This document shows positions 20,901 through 29,885 of a stretch of DNA of 42,486 bases, piece by piece (within the stretch, counting starts at the first letter, position 1; each line of letters opens with the position of its first letter). The notes below the pieces were generated by a model. The model made no database searches and was not told where the DNA came from. It was given only the letters and a program-made list of their open reading frames with translations. Position numbers and translations under genes: made by a program. The DNA is from Nemertoderma westbladi (lineage: Eukaryota > Xenacoelomorpha > Nemertodermatida > Nemertodermatidae): NCBI GenBank assembly GCA_032718475.1, contig JAUCBJ010006867.1, forward strand, positions 64,001 to 106,486, written 5' to 3'.

Positions 20901-22816
20901 CAGAACCCGCACATTTGACTTTATATACTTTAAGATCTCGCACTACCAATGAGGTGAGTAATAAAAGGGAAGGGCTTCCACTTCCACTCCCCATTGCCTC
21001 TGTTGGTGATTGGGGCCCAGTGGAGTCTGATGCCATAGAGGTTATTGATCTTACGGACATTGACAATAGTGTTAATATACTGAGTAATCCGACAACAGAT
21101 TTGGATAATGTTCCAGATTATCCGCCTGAAAGTATAATGGCAAAATCAATAGATATAGCTAAGGTGAGTGACATAGTGACGTCATCGGTTGACCCAGCGC
21201 TTAAAGTGCCGTATAAACAAAGGAAAATACCAACAATTTCAGATGACGATAGATATTTATTCGACCGACTTTATCTAACAAGTTCATCTTGGATGGACAT
21301 GGTTAGGAAAGCAGCGTGGATATGTCGTATTGCGACATTCTGTGGCAAGTCTAAGGGTTGGGATAGGTCTGACTGGCGTAAGAAAATCATACGAGAAATG
21401 CCCCGCAGACTAACGCTGGATGAACTGGACAGAGCCGAACTGCTGATAATAAGACATTTTCAGATTAGGTTCTATTTACATGAGTACAATTCATTGGCAA
21501 TTGGGAAACCGATAGGACAGTCACCACTTGCCAAGTGGAGTCCTGTCATTGAAAATGACGTTTTATGTCACAATTCCAGGTTACAATCTTGTGACATATC
21601 AAGTAAGTTTCTTTTCCCTATTATAATACCACCACATTTTGAGTTGCAATGTGCCATGATCTGGGATGCACATCTCAGACTTAAGCACGCTGGCAAACAT
21701 CATTGTTTGTCACATTTACGGCAACGATTTATGTTGATAGCTCCAACACGGGCGTTAAATGCCGTGTTGCGTGGGTGTATTACTTGTAAGAAGTTGAATG
21801 CTAGAATGGGACAACAACAAATGGGTAAGTTGCCTATTGCCCGCACACATTCACATCAGCCACCATTTACAAACACTGGACTCGATTGTTTCGGTCCATT
21901 TCAGGTAAGGCGAGCACGTTCAATAATTAAACGATGGGGTTTAATTTGTATCTGCATGGCTAGTAGAGCCATTCACATTGAACGTGTCTCAGACATATCA
22001 ACCAACGCACTTATTTTAGCTTTGAGACGCTTTATTGCCCGTCGGGGTAACGTTCGTGCTTTCTACTGCGACAAAGGCTCTAATTTTGTCGGTGGAGAAA
22101 ACGAATTGAGCGCCTCATTTGACAATTTTGACGAAGTAAAAATCGTCGGTGAATTAGTTCCGAAACGCATTACTTGGAACTATAATACGGTAAACAGTCC
22201 CTGGCGTGGAGGCAGCTGGGAGAGACTCATTAAGTCTATTAAACTAGCCTTCTACAAGACAATGCCTACACATAAAGTATTGACAGATGACGAATTGGTC
22301 ACACTCTTTGTAGAGATAGAACACATTTTAAACTCTAGACCAATTGCAATGATACCGGACACTGACGATACTGTAATCGCACTGACTCCGAATCATCTGT
22401 TGATGCAAAGTCCGACTCCTTTGGTTCCACATTCGTTCCCACAAGACAGTGACTTGTACAGTAGACGAGCGTGGAAGGTGACACAATTACTAGCTGACAG
22501 GTTTTGGGATCTATGGCGAACGTATTATTTGCCATCCATAACCGCCAGGACTAAATGGTATGAGCAGTGTAGAAACCTATGCAAGGGTGATCACGTGCTG
22601 CTCGCAGAGGCCAATATTAGACGGAGACATTGGATGACTGGGGTTGTCATAGCAACATACCCAGACGTTAATGGTGTCATCCGAACAGTCAAAGTTAGAA
22701 CATTAAATCAAGAAGTTGTTGTGCGTCCAGTGCAACAACTGGTCCTGCTTGAGGAGTCTCGCTGTGAAAGTGGAGATTATTCTATCCCCAGCAAAAAAGC
22801 GAGAAAATCAAAATGA
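17915..22816 (+). CDS. Element B Pol: protease, reverse transcriptase, RNase H, integrase
   Basis: Complete Pol of 1,633 codons from the first ATG; the same frame is open back to 17723 with an acidic linker, so the true protein joins the nucleocapsid upstream and 17915 is only the first Met. Protease: D20 in the unusual context LDPASTHSYI instead of D-S/T-G. Reverse transcriptase: FTCDIEAMF (D475) and YMDD (554-557). RNase H: FSDASD (D738), TPRAELQAA, YWTDAS. Integrase: a His/Cys zinc region (about 1250-1292), then D1324, D1386 and E1436 in DCFGPF, YCDKGSNF and GGSWERL. The C-terminal 100 residues are the BEL/Pao DUF5641-type domain. No internal stop is seen. It is the best preserved BEL Pol in the window. 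Confidence 0.93.
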   Translation: MVPIKVKGRKGSKRILVVLDPASTHSYIDRQVADVITDVHNATDIVVEMGTIHGQGDINGKVVNVTLDSLLPREYYSISERKLLPLKGQKIVALKNFSEVLGNVPELSEKERKYFGTLNVPECRVNYRSVAMLIGLDIFDAHQVWETRPHPPLPGMPYASRSVLGWYTRSPKNFIDGTGRVQHKLSECKLNQVTSMVPDINVSYNKQVQSPRALLACADGNLSYSCESDEDPLEDEWESASEEDGASLFRDGACAYTFLSEVHRFTELRSSAPRIKQLEDPLATLVDLESARDLIDQEREMNNKILQWLNKDSAESGSYDISMSVEDIRSLKIMERTVNKLENGHFEVGMLWRREEPVLINNYELAVSRMKAVRKRLLKDPEILRQYKFQIDDYLQKGYAIKMERPDISPQTYYLPHHYVVHPDKPGRVRVVNDCRLPYQGMSLNSELMDGPNLNNLLASILMRFRQRKVAFTCDIEAMFHQVYALDADKESLRFLWYDNDELSGEPVVYQMVVRIFGARDSPNGTLWILKHTADCQTEHYPAAVIESVKQSFYMDDGLESLDTEEEAIDLAHGIKSCLATGGFNLTKFTSNSPAVIDSFDKKERDKSLSEIELEFDDIPTTRVLGLTWNPSTDCFSVRVRDVTTAPILTKRVCLSTLSRLFDPLNLISPVILQARIYMRSIWKAGVEWDTPIIGEVSASWSEWESQLPILRELKFPRVYFPSQSKFPTEMDLHLFSDASDNGFGVTAYLRRQLSEGEFETSLVTSRARIRPLEYMSTPRAELQAALLSVSVAKSVIKALLTDLTAYYWTDASMVLIYLNHEQVQFRTFVANRRAEILDFTTRFQWRHCPGEINPADIASRGMMPSEFSKSGVLDLWLHGPDFLRQSQEHWPAFLDYRNVKLPDEAEVKVAKHIRSKAKVSLRTRKTTGKKMSIAAVGRELLTSQDIGYRYNYRLQDHVLPWQHPVNMVSRVTPVEVSLDQCEVPEVTGNVRINASEPAHLTLYTLRSRTTNEVSNKREGLPLPLPIASVGDWGPVESDAIEVIDLTDIDNSVNILSNPTTDLDNVPDYPPESIMAKSIDIAKVSDIVTSSVDPALKVPYKQRKIPTISDDDRYLFDRLYLTSSSWMDMVRKAAWICRIATFCGKSKGWDRSDWRKKIIREMPRRLTLDELDRAELLIIRHFQIRFYLHEYNSLAIGKPIGQSPLAKWSPVIENDVLCHNSRLQSCDISSKFLFPIIIPPHFELQCAMIWDAHLRLKHAGKHHCLSHLRQRFMLIAPTRALNAVLRGCITCKKLNARMGQQQMGKLPIARTHSHQPPFTNTGLDCFGPFQVRRARSIIKRWGLICICMASRAIHIERVSDISTNALILALRRFIARRGNVRAFYCDKGSNFVGGENELSASFDNFDEVKIVGELVPKRITWNYNTVNSPWRGGSWERLIKSIKLAFYKTMPTHKVLTDDELVTLFVEIEHILNSRPIAMIPDTDDTVIALTPNHLLMQSPTPLVPHSFPQDSDLYSRRAWKVTQLLADRFWDLWRTYYLPSITARTKWYEQCRNLCKGDHVLLAEANIRRRHWMTGVVIATYPDVNGVIRTVKVRTLNQEVVVRPVQQLVLLEESRCESGDYSIPSKKARKSK

Positions 22817-24184
22817 TGTTCACGTAAGTGAACATTGAATTTCAGAAACCTTGTCATCGAAGGAGAAATATTGATACCGGTAAGTTATATTTCCCATTGG
22901 GGCGGGCTTTTCGGATACTGAAATTCAAGAATCAAACAGTTAGAGATGTTGTGCTAACTACTAAGAGTTCAAATAAATATTATAAAATATTTTCTATTTA
23001 AAATTATTTATGTCCGATAAATAATACAAGTAGAAAAATTAGGAATAGAAACTGAAACTTTCACACCGCTTGGCTTGGAGTGCATCGTGAGTAATGTAAC
23101 TTGCTTAAATGTTGATAACGTTGCCTAGCAATGAGATGGATGTGACGTCCTAAGGCGAATCTTATTATCAAGCATTCTTCTTGATAATACATGCTTGCTT
23201 TCTTTCTTTCTTGATTTTCTTATTTACTGCTAATTCTTTCTAGGGAGAGTACGCAGCGATTTTAGAATTCGCTAGTAGGTAAGATTAAAATTGGGACAGC
23301 GTCAGAATCCTATAACACGCTTCTACGTGCTAATCTGGGTAATCGTAACCAGGTGAGGCAATGCATTACTGCATGTACCTGGAACCTGTCGTGGTGTGAA
23401 TGATAAACTGAAAAACTGAAACTGATTCCTCAACTAATTTCGCACTATTCATTGGCTACGAATTATATATCCATATTCATTGGCTACGAATTATATATCC
23501 ATATTCATTGGCTACGAATTATATATCCATATTCATTGGCTACGAATTATATATCCATATTCATTGGCTACGAATTATATATCCATATTCATTGGCTACG
23601 AATTATATATCCATATTCATTGGCTACGAATTATATATCCATATTCATTGGCTACGAATTTTTACATTGGCATGTTAAATACAGATTTGTGTATTATGTA
23701 TGTAGCAAATCAATAGTGTACGTCCCTTTAACAAAGGGTTGATGATAATTATATATTAATTCATGTAAACTTGAAATATTTACTTGAAGGTTCTAATAAT
23801 AATTACCTTTTGTATTCTTGAAATATTTAGTTTGATTTTAATAATAATAATATTTTCTACGTGCATGGTTATGGTTATAATATTTTATCTTTAATTTGTA
23901 TTCGTAAAGAATCTAGGTATAAAGCTTCAAAATGTTGTATACGCGTATCTGGAACTCTCACGTCGTGTGCCCAAATGGCTCAATCAGAAGCGCGCCAGAC
24001 ACTCAATCTGGAAGTTGTGGTTTCTATAATCTTAGAGTAGAGTAGTAGTTTTTTCGTAAATTGTCTTAAATTTATAAAAGTTTCTAAAGTTGTTTTTTTT
24101 TTGCTCATTTAGGTTAAGTATATACGTTGTTTTTGGAAGCATACGCACTGTAAAACCTATGTACAGTACTTCTGCTTGGGGCGG
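22817..24184 (+). other. Element B 3' untranslated region
   Basis: Between the Pol stop and the 3' LTR are 1.37 kb without a convincing gene. The region contains a TTTC-rich run near 23200, the 28-bp minisatellite (23447-23660) and AT-rich sequence. The bases just before the LTR include GGGGCGG (24178-24184), the only candidate for a polypurine tract, and a poor one. I see no envelope-like gene. Confidence 0.7.
23447..23660 (+). repeat. 28-bp minisatellite, seven full copies plus a partial
   Basis: Units of 28 bp beginning ATTCATTGGCTACGAATTAT start at 23447 and repeat every 28 bp, with the eighth breaking off after 18 bp at 23660. They look identical by eye. Because 28 is not a multiple of three, the unit is read in all three frames in turn and yields an open frame of repeating peptide, which I regard as accidental. 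Each unit carries a CCAAT box on the minus strand. Confidence 0.95.
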
Positions 24185-24893
24185 TGTTTTGATTATTGAG
24201 AGGCAGCAAATTTAACTGTTGCCAGGGTATCAGAAATAAATTTTGCGATAATAATATTTGGCGAATTTTATTTAATATTTACTGCATCCAAACATATCAA
24301 TTTGTAGAACGGCTGCTTATTGCATCAGCCGGAATTATATTCGTTTCCTAATATTTTATAATATGGTTATACTGAGTTAGCCACATACTCAGCTTTCCGA
24401 AATATCTGTGTATTAAGTTTTATACCAAATAACTTCGACATTTAATTCATCATGAAAAGTTTGTAGCTCTAGCCGTTTTGGCATGACTATTACAGATTCA
24501 CTCTGTAGTCTATGAAATTAACATCGCACTAAATGTCAGACCACCAAGGGATTTTATTTACCGCCTTTGATTTACTTAAAATGCTTGTGGCAGAATCTAA
24601 CACACGTCCTATGTAGAATGATTTATTTGTGTTTCTATTAGGATTGACAGATTACTTCGATTTTCAAGACTTTTGCGGATAAAATTAATAATGTATTTCA
24701 ATGGGGCTGTTCTGTTATTTATTGTTAATTATTAATTTTTGTATTATATAATCTCTCTTTATGTGATAAGTTAGAATTATGCGTTAGGACCATATTTTCA
24801 AAATTATATTAGTGAATAATTTAAATTAACTAACTATTTATGATGTACTACACTAAAATATTCATACGCGGTAATCTCATTGACCAATAGCTC

Positions 24894-25101
24894 TGTCGAG
24901 CGTTGAGAAAGAGATACAACTTCAATATTCCAAATACAATATAATATAATAGGCTAACATCATATAGCCTAACTAACGGTAACGCAATACAAGTATTAAT
25001 ACATCAGGCACAGCTACTACAATCTGTATGTAGGCCTATATATATAACCATAGGTACGGTACCGTATTTCGCCCTGTACTACACACTACACAAACTCTAC
25101 A
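24894..25101 (-). repeat. Element C 3' LTR (element orientation)
   Basis: 208 bp, TG...CA, identical by eye to 29191-29398. In element orientation it follows a purine-rich stretch. Confidence 0.95.
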
Positions 25102-25112
25102 TACTCCCCCGC
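25102..25112 (-). promoter_or_regulatory. Polypurine tract of element C
   Basis: Read on the minus strand, GCGGGGGAGTA directly precedes the 3' LTR. A short G-rich purine run in this place is the expected primer for plus-strand DNA synthesis. Confidence 0.6.
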
Positions 25113-25320
25113 TAATAAAGCTAAAATATATAATATATATTTCAGGAAAAATCCGAAGAAACCGTTACAAAGGAGGATGTCATTAGTTCCGAAAGTCTAT
25201 ACCTAGTTACCAATTTAGTTACAGTTTAAGACTAACAATACTAAAGAAAATATTGATTACATACCCAAAAAAGGAAACCCTACTTTACCAGTGCAATGTC
25301 TTTATGTGTGGCCTCCTAAT

Positions 25321-28300
25321 CTATTTATATATACGACCACTCCTAGTACATGAAGTCTGAGTATTATGTGTGTTCCTTGTAGTGGTAGAGCTCTGGGGCT
25401 CTTCTCCATGATTTGAGGGACTATTCACCGCAAAATCATAACTTATATCGAACGTTTCCTCTTCTGTATTCCCAGGATTCATATTGTCATTATCGACTTG
25501 CTCCACTGAATCCACTATCGACTGGGGACAGCGCGATAGTTTAGAGATATTCACTGTGTCTATCCAACCATTGCCATCATCAACCTTTACAATCTGGTTG
25601 GAGATTACTTCTATCACTTGCGCTTTGACAAGAGACTGTGTAGGTCCCTTCTTACAGAATACCCAGTTGCCATTCCTCAACCAGGTTGGTCCCGTGAATT
25701 TTACATAGGGTTTATCGGAGCTGGATGGCCTGGGTGCGACTGTAGAGAATCTGTTAAATCTTAAGAACCTCGAGTGAGGTGTGACACCTGTAATACGGTT
25801 AGTCAAGGCACGTATATTCCCCAATGCATTATCCAGCTCTGACTCCCATTGGTTCACATTCTTATTGGACTCTGCCAACCGAAGCAGAATGTGCCGCCAA
25901 ATTATTCCGTTGTACCGTTCACACTGCCCATTACCTGAAGGATGATAGGCAGTTGTACGTGTTTTAGTAATATTCCATGATTCAAGATAATCTCTAAATT
26001 TCTGACTTTCGAACTGTGATCCTCTGTCAGAATGGACAGACTTACATGGACCAAATAGAGTAAACAGCGATGTTAAACATCGCTCAACAGTTTCTAACTT
26101 CATGTTTGGTACAGGAAATGCAAATGGAAATCTCGAAAACTCATCAATGCAAACGAATAAGTATTTATTTCTGGTGGCTGATGGTATGGGTCCTTTAAAG
26201 TCAACCGAGACTCTCTCCCATGGTTCTGTAGATGATGTAATTGTCCCGGGAGTTGGTTTTACAAACCTTGGTTTCTGCTCACAACAAATTATACAGTCAT
26301 GACATATCTTAGCGCAATCTTGCTTCAGCCCTGGCCAATCATAAAATTGTTTAATGAATTGATATGTCCTTTCCACACCAGGGTGCCCCAAACCTCTATG
26401 AATCGTGTCCAATGAAACAGAACCTTGTCCATCCTGTAATCCTCCATCTGACGACTGAGATGCGCAACACCGGCTCAGTGCATCAGCTATGATATTGTCT
26501 GTACCTCTCCGGTAACTGATTTCAAATGCAAACTCAGCCAACTCGATGCGCCACCTACACAATTTCCTATTCTTCACTTTTGTTTTTGGCCGTTCATCTA
26601 ACAAGTATGATACTCCTTCCTGATCTGTTAATATTTCAAAACGCCGCCCCATTAGAAAGTCTCTCAGTTTATCCACACAGTAATATATCGCAAAGGCCTC
26701 TAGTTCTGGTGTGGACCAATATCGTTCTGTCTGACTAAGGCTGTGAGAAATAAAGGCGATGGGACGTCCATTCTGTGATAGCATACCTCCAATAGCACTG
26801 TCAGATGCATCAGTTTCTAAAACTAAGGGATCAACTAAATTTGGTATCAATAAACACGACTCCACTATCTGTCTTTTAATTTCTGTGATAGCCTGGATAC
26901 ATTCACTATTCAACGGGAAGCACCCCTCTTTGAGTGATACAAAGAGTGGATTAGCTACCATAGCAAAGTTCTTCACCCATTTTGAGTAATATACGCATAT
27001 TCCAACAAGCCTTTCTAAAGCTTTCTTGTTACTGGGCACTGGCAGGTCCATAAGCCCTTGATATCTAGAAGGATCCGGTTTGGTACAACCATTACCAATA
27101 ATATGACCCATAAACTGAATTTCAGTTTTGTGGAACTCACACTTAGTTAGCTTAAACCTCATTTGGGCAATTCTTGCTCTCTCTAGGAACTTCCGCACCC
27201 GCTCATCATGCTCTTTCGTATCATTACCAAATACAACAACGTCATCCACTATTACTTCAACCCCTTCTAGGTCTGAAATAATGTTCATAATTTCTCTCTG
27301 GAACACTGCGGTTCCATTAGTTACCCCATATGGGAGTCTATTAAATTGAAACAGTTTACCCCCGGCCTCGAATGCGGTGTAAGGTCTTTCCTCTTCCTTG
27401 ATAGGTAGCTGGTGATAGGCCGACCTTAAATCGAATTTTGAAAAAACCTTACCAACAGCTATACGATCAATAATTTCCGAAACCACTGGGAAGGGGTATG
27501 CATCATGTTCAGTGAACTGGTTTATCGTCGAAGCATAATCTATGCAAAACCGACGCTTATCCCCCTCGTGGGAAATCACACACTGGGACCTCCATGGGCT
27601 TTGGGAAGGTTCTATTACCCCATCTCCTAATAGTCGTGTTACTTCGGATTGAATAAACTTACGGTCATCACTGCTCCTGTAACGGGATGCAGAACGGATG
27701 GGAGTGGCCTCGGAATTCAGTATAATGACTGACACAGGTTCCACAGCTAACCCCACATTTTCTTCAACAAACAATTCCTGAAATTCTTCGAGTAACCCAC
27801 CACTACAGCTTGAGACCCGTAAGTTACCCTGATTACCTCCAAAAGGCAACTGAACCTCGGTAAACTCCTTCAGAGCTGACACACCCAGAATTGCCGGATC
27901 ACACAACTCCCTAGCAATAAACACTGGGACAACTATATAACGGTTATCAATTTCTATAATGGTTTCAACTTTCCCCAATATATTAAGCGACTGGTTCCCA
28001 ATAGAAAGACATGAAGTGCCTATTGTGGACCCATTTATCTGCCATTTAAACTTCTTAGCAGTATGTAAATCAACTAGCGTTATATCCGAACCAGGATCCA
28101 CAAGCCAATCTAATTGTATATCATTCACCTTTGCCGTTACAAACTTCCTTAAACTTCCACCGGTATTCTGGTGTCCGTCATTGGCGGCAACCCGAAATGC
28201 AGCCGAACTTGAACTGTTTCCCGGCGCCACATTCCCAGTAGGCTTAGAACCAGGAGTGGTAGAGCGACACATTCTAGCGAAATGGCCCGGTTTACCACAC

Positions 28301-29163
28301 TTGTGGCAATCAACACTCCTTGCTCTACATTCAGTTTTAGAATGAAAAGCTGCAGAACCGCAACCAAAACACCTCCATTTCCCTGATGGACTTGACTGTT
28401 GGGTCGCCCGACCAGAACATACATAGGCGGGGTTATGGATTGATGACCCATCCACACCGGGTCCAGTTTCAGCCAATCTTGTGAGAGCCCTTGGGACATT
28501 CGCAACTTTAGACCCATGTGACGCTGTAACGCCCCCAGAATGTTCCACAGCTGCTCTCACAGAGGACTGTTCAATCTCTGCCGTCGAGAACGCATCCTCA
28601 AATCCAAACACATTCCCCGACTTTTCCGCCGATTTATAAGCCCGGAACACTGCAACGCGAATGTCGTCCGAGGCAACTCCAGTACAAAACGCATCCCGAA
28701 GCGCCTCGTTCTCAAAGGCTGCAGGGAAACGACAAAAACTAATATTCTTCCTCAGATCCGATACAAAATCATCTAAACTCGCTCCATCACTTTGCTTTGA
28801 TGAATAAAGCTTAACTCGTTCGCTTAACGCGTTTCTCTCCATCATCAGCTTCTTTTCGAGGAAGCTAACCGCTTGAGTGAACTCGGTTTCTCCAGGATTT
28901 AAGGTTCCCCACACCTTCACCTCGTCGTAATATCTAGCTGCTTTCTCGCCGGAGTAAAGCAACAGCCAATCTACCTTTTCCGAATCGGGAACTCTGGATA
29001 GACGTATGAAGCGCTTAAACTGATTCATCCACTGAGAGAAGTCATCTTTGTCAGGGTTAAACTTCTCCAAAACACGGCTTAGTGTAGGACCGGTTCTCCG
29101 TTGTCCAGTACCAACGTCGTAGGGTTCAGTGTTAGTACCGGTACTCTGATCGGCTTCAGCCAT
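25321..29163 (-). CDS. Element C Gag-Pol polyprotein, 1,280 codons
   Basis: The single open frame starts 27 bases after the LTR. Residues 1-200 are a helical Gag with FSQWMNQF and WLLLYSGEKA motifs. Two Cys/His zinc knuckles follow (about 265-298: CFGCGSAAFHSKTEC, then classical CX2CX4HX4C). Protease: LVDPGSDITLVD near 353, with DPG in place of D-S/T-G. Reverse transcriptase: FDLRSAYHQL and IVDD with D640 and D641; the usual Tyr of YxDD is Ile. RNase H: TDASDSAIGG near 784. Integrase: D988, D1046, E1082, with 35 residues between the last two, the canonical D,D35E. No chromodomain is seen at the C terminus, which is Ser/Thr-rich. Gag and Pol need no frameshift to be joined. Confidence 0.95.
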   Translation of the reverse strand: MAEADQSTGTNTEPYDVGTGQRRTGPTLSRVLEKFNPDKDDFSQWMNQFKRFIRLSRVPDSEKVDWLLLYSGEKAARYYDEVKVWGTLNPGETEFTQAVSFLEKKLMMERNALSERVKLYSSKQSDGASLDDFVSDLRKNISFCRFPAAFENEALRDAFCTGVASDDIRVAVFRAYKSAEKSGNVFGFEDAFSTAEIEQSSVRAAVEHSGGVTASHGSKVANVPRALTRLAETGPGVDGSSIHNPAYVCSGRATQQSSPSGKWRCFGCGSAAFHSKTECRARSVDCHKCGKPGHFARMCRSTTPGSKPTGNVAPGNSSSSAAFRVAANDGHQNTGGSLRKFVTAKVNDIQLDWLVDPGSDITLVDLHTAKKFKWQINGSTIGTSCLSIGNQSLNILGKVETIIEIDNRYIVVPVFIARELCDPAILGVSALKEFTEVQLPFGGNQGNLRVSSCSGGLLEEFQELFVEENVGLAVEPVSVIILNSEATPIRSASRYRSSDDRKFIQSEVTRLLGDGVIEPSQSPWRSQCVISHEGDKRRFCIDYASTINQFTEHDAYPFPVVSEIIDRIAVGKVFSKFDLRSAYHQLPIKEEERPYTAFEAGGKLFQFNRLPYGVTNGTAVFQREIMNIISDLEGVEVIVDDVVVFGNDTKEHDERVRKFLERARIAQMRFKLTKCEFHKTEIQFMGHIIGNGCTKPDPSRYQGLMDLPVPSNKKALERLVGICVYYSKWVKNFAMVANPLFVSLKEGCFPLNSECIQAITEIKRQIVESCLLIPNLVDPLVLETDASDSAIGGMLSQNGRPIAFISHSLSQTERYWSTPELEAFAIYYCVDKLRDFLMGRRFEILTDQEGVSYLLDERPKTKVKNRKLCRWRIELAEFAFEISYRRGTDNIIADALSRCCASQSSDGGLQDGQGSVSLDTIHRGLGHPGVERTYQFIKQFYDWPGLKQDCAKICHDCIICCEQKPRFVKPTPGTITSSTEPWERVSVDFKGPIPSATRNKYLFVCIDEFSRFPFAFPVPNMKLETVERCLTSLFTLFGPCKSVHSDRGSQFESQKFRDYLESWNITKTRTTAYHPSGNGQCERYNGIIWRHILLRLAESNKNVNQWESELDNALGNIRALTNRITGVTPHSRFLRFNRFSTVAPRPSSSDKPYVKFTGPTWLRNGNWVFCKKGPTQSLVKAQVIEVISNQIVKVDDGNGWIDTVNISKLSRCPQSIVDSVEQVDNDNMNPGNTEEETFDISYDFAVNSPSNHGEEPQSSTTTRNTHNTQTSCTRSGRIYK

Positions 29164-29190
29164 ATCAGAATTGAATTAATACTTGTATTT
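29164..29190 (-). promoter_or_regulatory. Candidate self-complementary primer-binding site of element C
   Basis: Between LTR and start codon are only 27 bases. 29175-29189 is the perfect 15-bp reverse complement of 29283-29297 inside the LTR. In element orientation the pairing begins one base after the LTR edge. No TGG-type tRNA site is present. The LTR partner lies about 47 bases after the TATA-like box, so it would be near but perhaps not at the RNA 5' end. Confidence 0.6.
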
Positions 29191-29398
29191 TGTCGAGCGT
29201 TGAGAAAGAGATACAACTTCAATATTCCAAATACAATATAATATAATAGGCTAACATCATATAGCCTAACTAACGGTAACGCAATACAAGTATTAATACA
29301 TCAGGCACAGCTACTACAATCTGTATGTAGGCCTATATATATAACCATAGGTACGGTACCGTATTTCGCCCTGTACTACACACTACACAAACTCTACA
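29191..29398 (-). repeat. Element C 5' LTR with TATA-like box
   Basis: 208 bp, identical by eye to the other LTR. In element orientation it begins TGTAGAGTTTGTG and ends CGCTCGACA. A TATA-like TTATATATATAGG covers about 29345 down to 29333. The segment complementary to the post-LTR bases lies at 29283-29297. Confidence 0.95.
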
Positions 29399-29885
29399 AG
29401 CTCATCGCCTGTTAACTATTTGTATCGATTGCTCCATAATTATTTTGCCTTCCTTCAACTTCACAATTTGCAAACGGATGAGCCATACATTTAAAACTAA
29501 ATTATTATAAATTTATCATAATGTAAATATAATACATTTGGCGTCCTTTGATGGGTCGCAATTATTAGTATATTTAATTTTATCTTTCAACACCATCATA
29601 TATCTTCCTCGATGTGCTTTTAATTCAACGGGCGGGCTCTCAACCGATCATCCATGACGTAGTTAGGAAAATCTTCTCCTCTCGATGAAGGGCGCCAAGC
29701 CACGGTGACAGGTATGCGGGGAAGCAGTGTGTGACGTCAAACCGTTACTTGAGCACAGTGCGACACGTAGCGTTACATTACTGGGGTTATTATATAGCAG
29801 GGCGTATGGGTGTCATATGTATGTATTGGGTTGTTTAAGGTAAATTAGTCCGTGATTGTGTTAGTTGTATATGTCGGTAAGTGTT

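Larger units (their letters stand above)
24894..29398 (-). mobile_element. Element C: intact Ty3/Gypsy LTR retrotransposon
   Basis: It is 4,505 bp with 208-bp LTRs at 24894-25101 and 29191-29398 that I cannot distinguish, flanked by agctc (24889-24893 and 29399-29403). The undisturbed site can be read in B's 5' LTR near 12560. It runs on the minus strand, opposite to B and A. One open frame encodes fused Gag-Pol with the Gypsy domain order (reverse transcriptase, RNase H, integrase). It resembles the compact single-frame animal Gypsy elements, such as Mag-like ones, but I cannot place the clade. Identical LTRs and an open frame suggest a recent, possibly still competent copy. Confidence 0.95.

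Noticed and set aside
23447-23660. CRISPR-like array
   Set aside because: Repeats are directly adjacent without variable spacers and lie in a eukaryotic retrotransposon.
23452-23742. Open frame of a repeating Tyr/Ile/His-rich peptide
   Set aside because: It is the 28-bp minisatellite read through all three frames; overlapping frames give the same peptide, so there is no evidence of selection for coding.
22817-24184. Envelope gene in element B
   Set aside because: No open frame with signal peptide or membrane segment; only minisatellite and AT-rich DNA.
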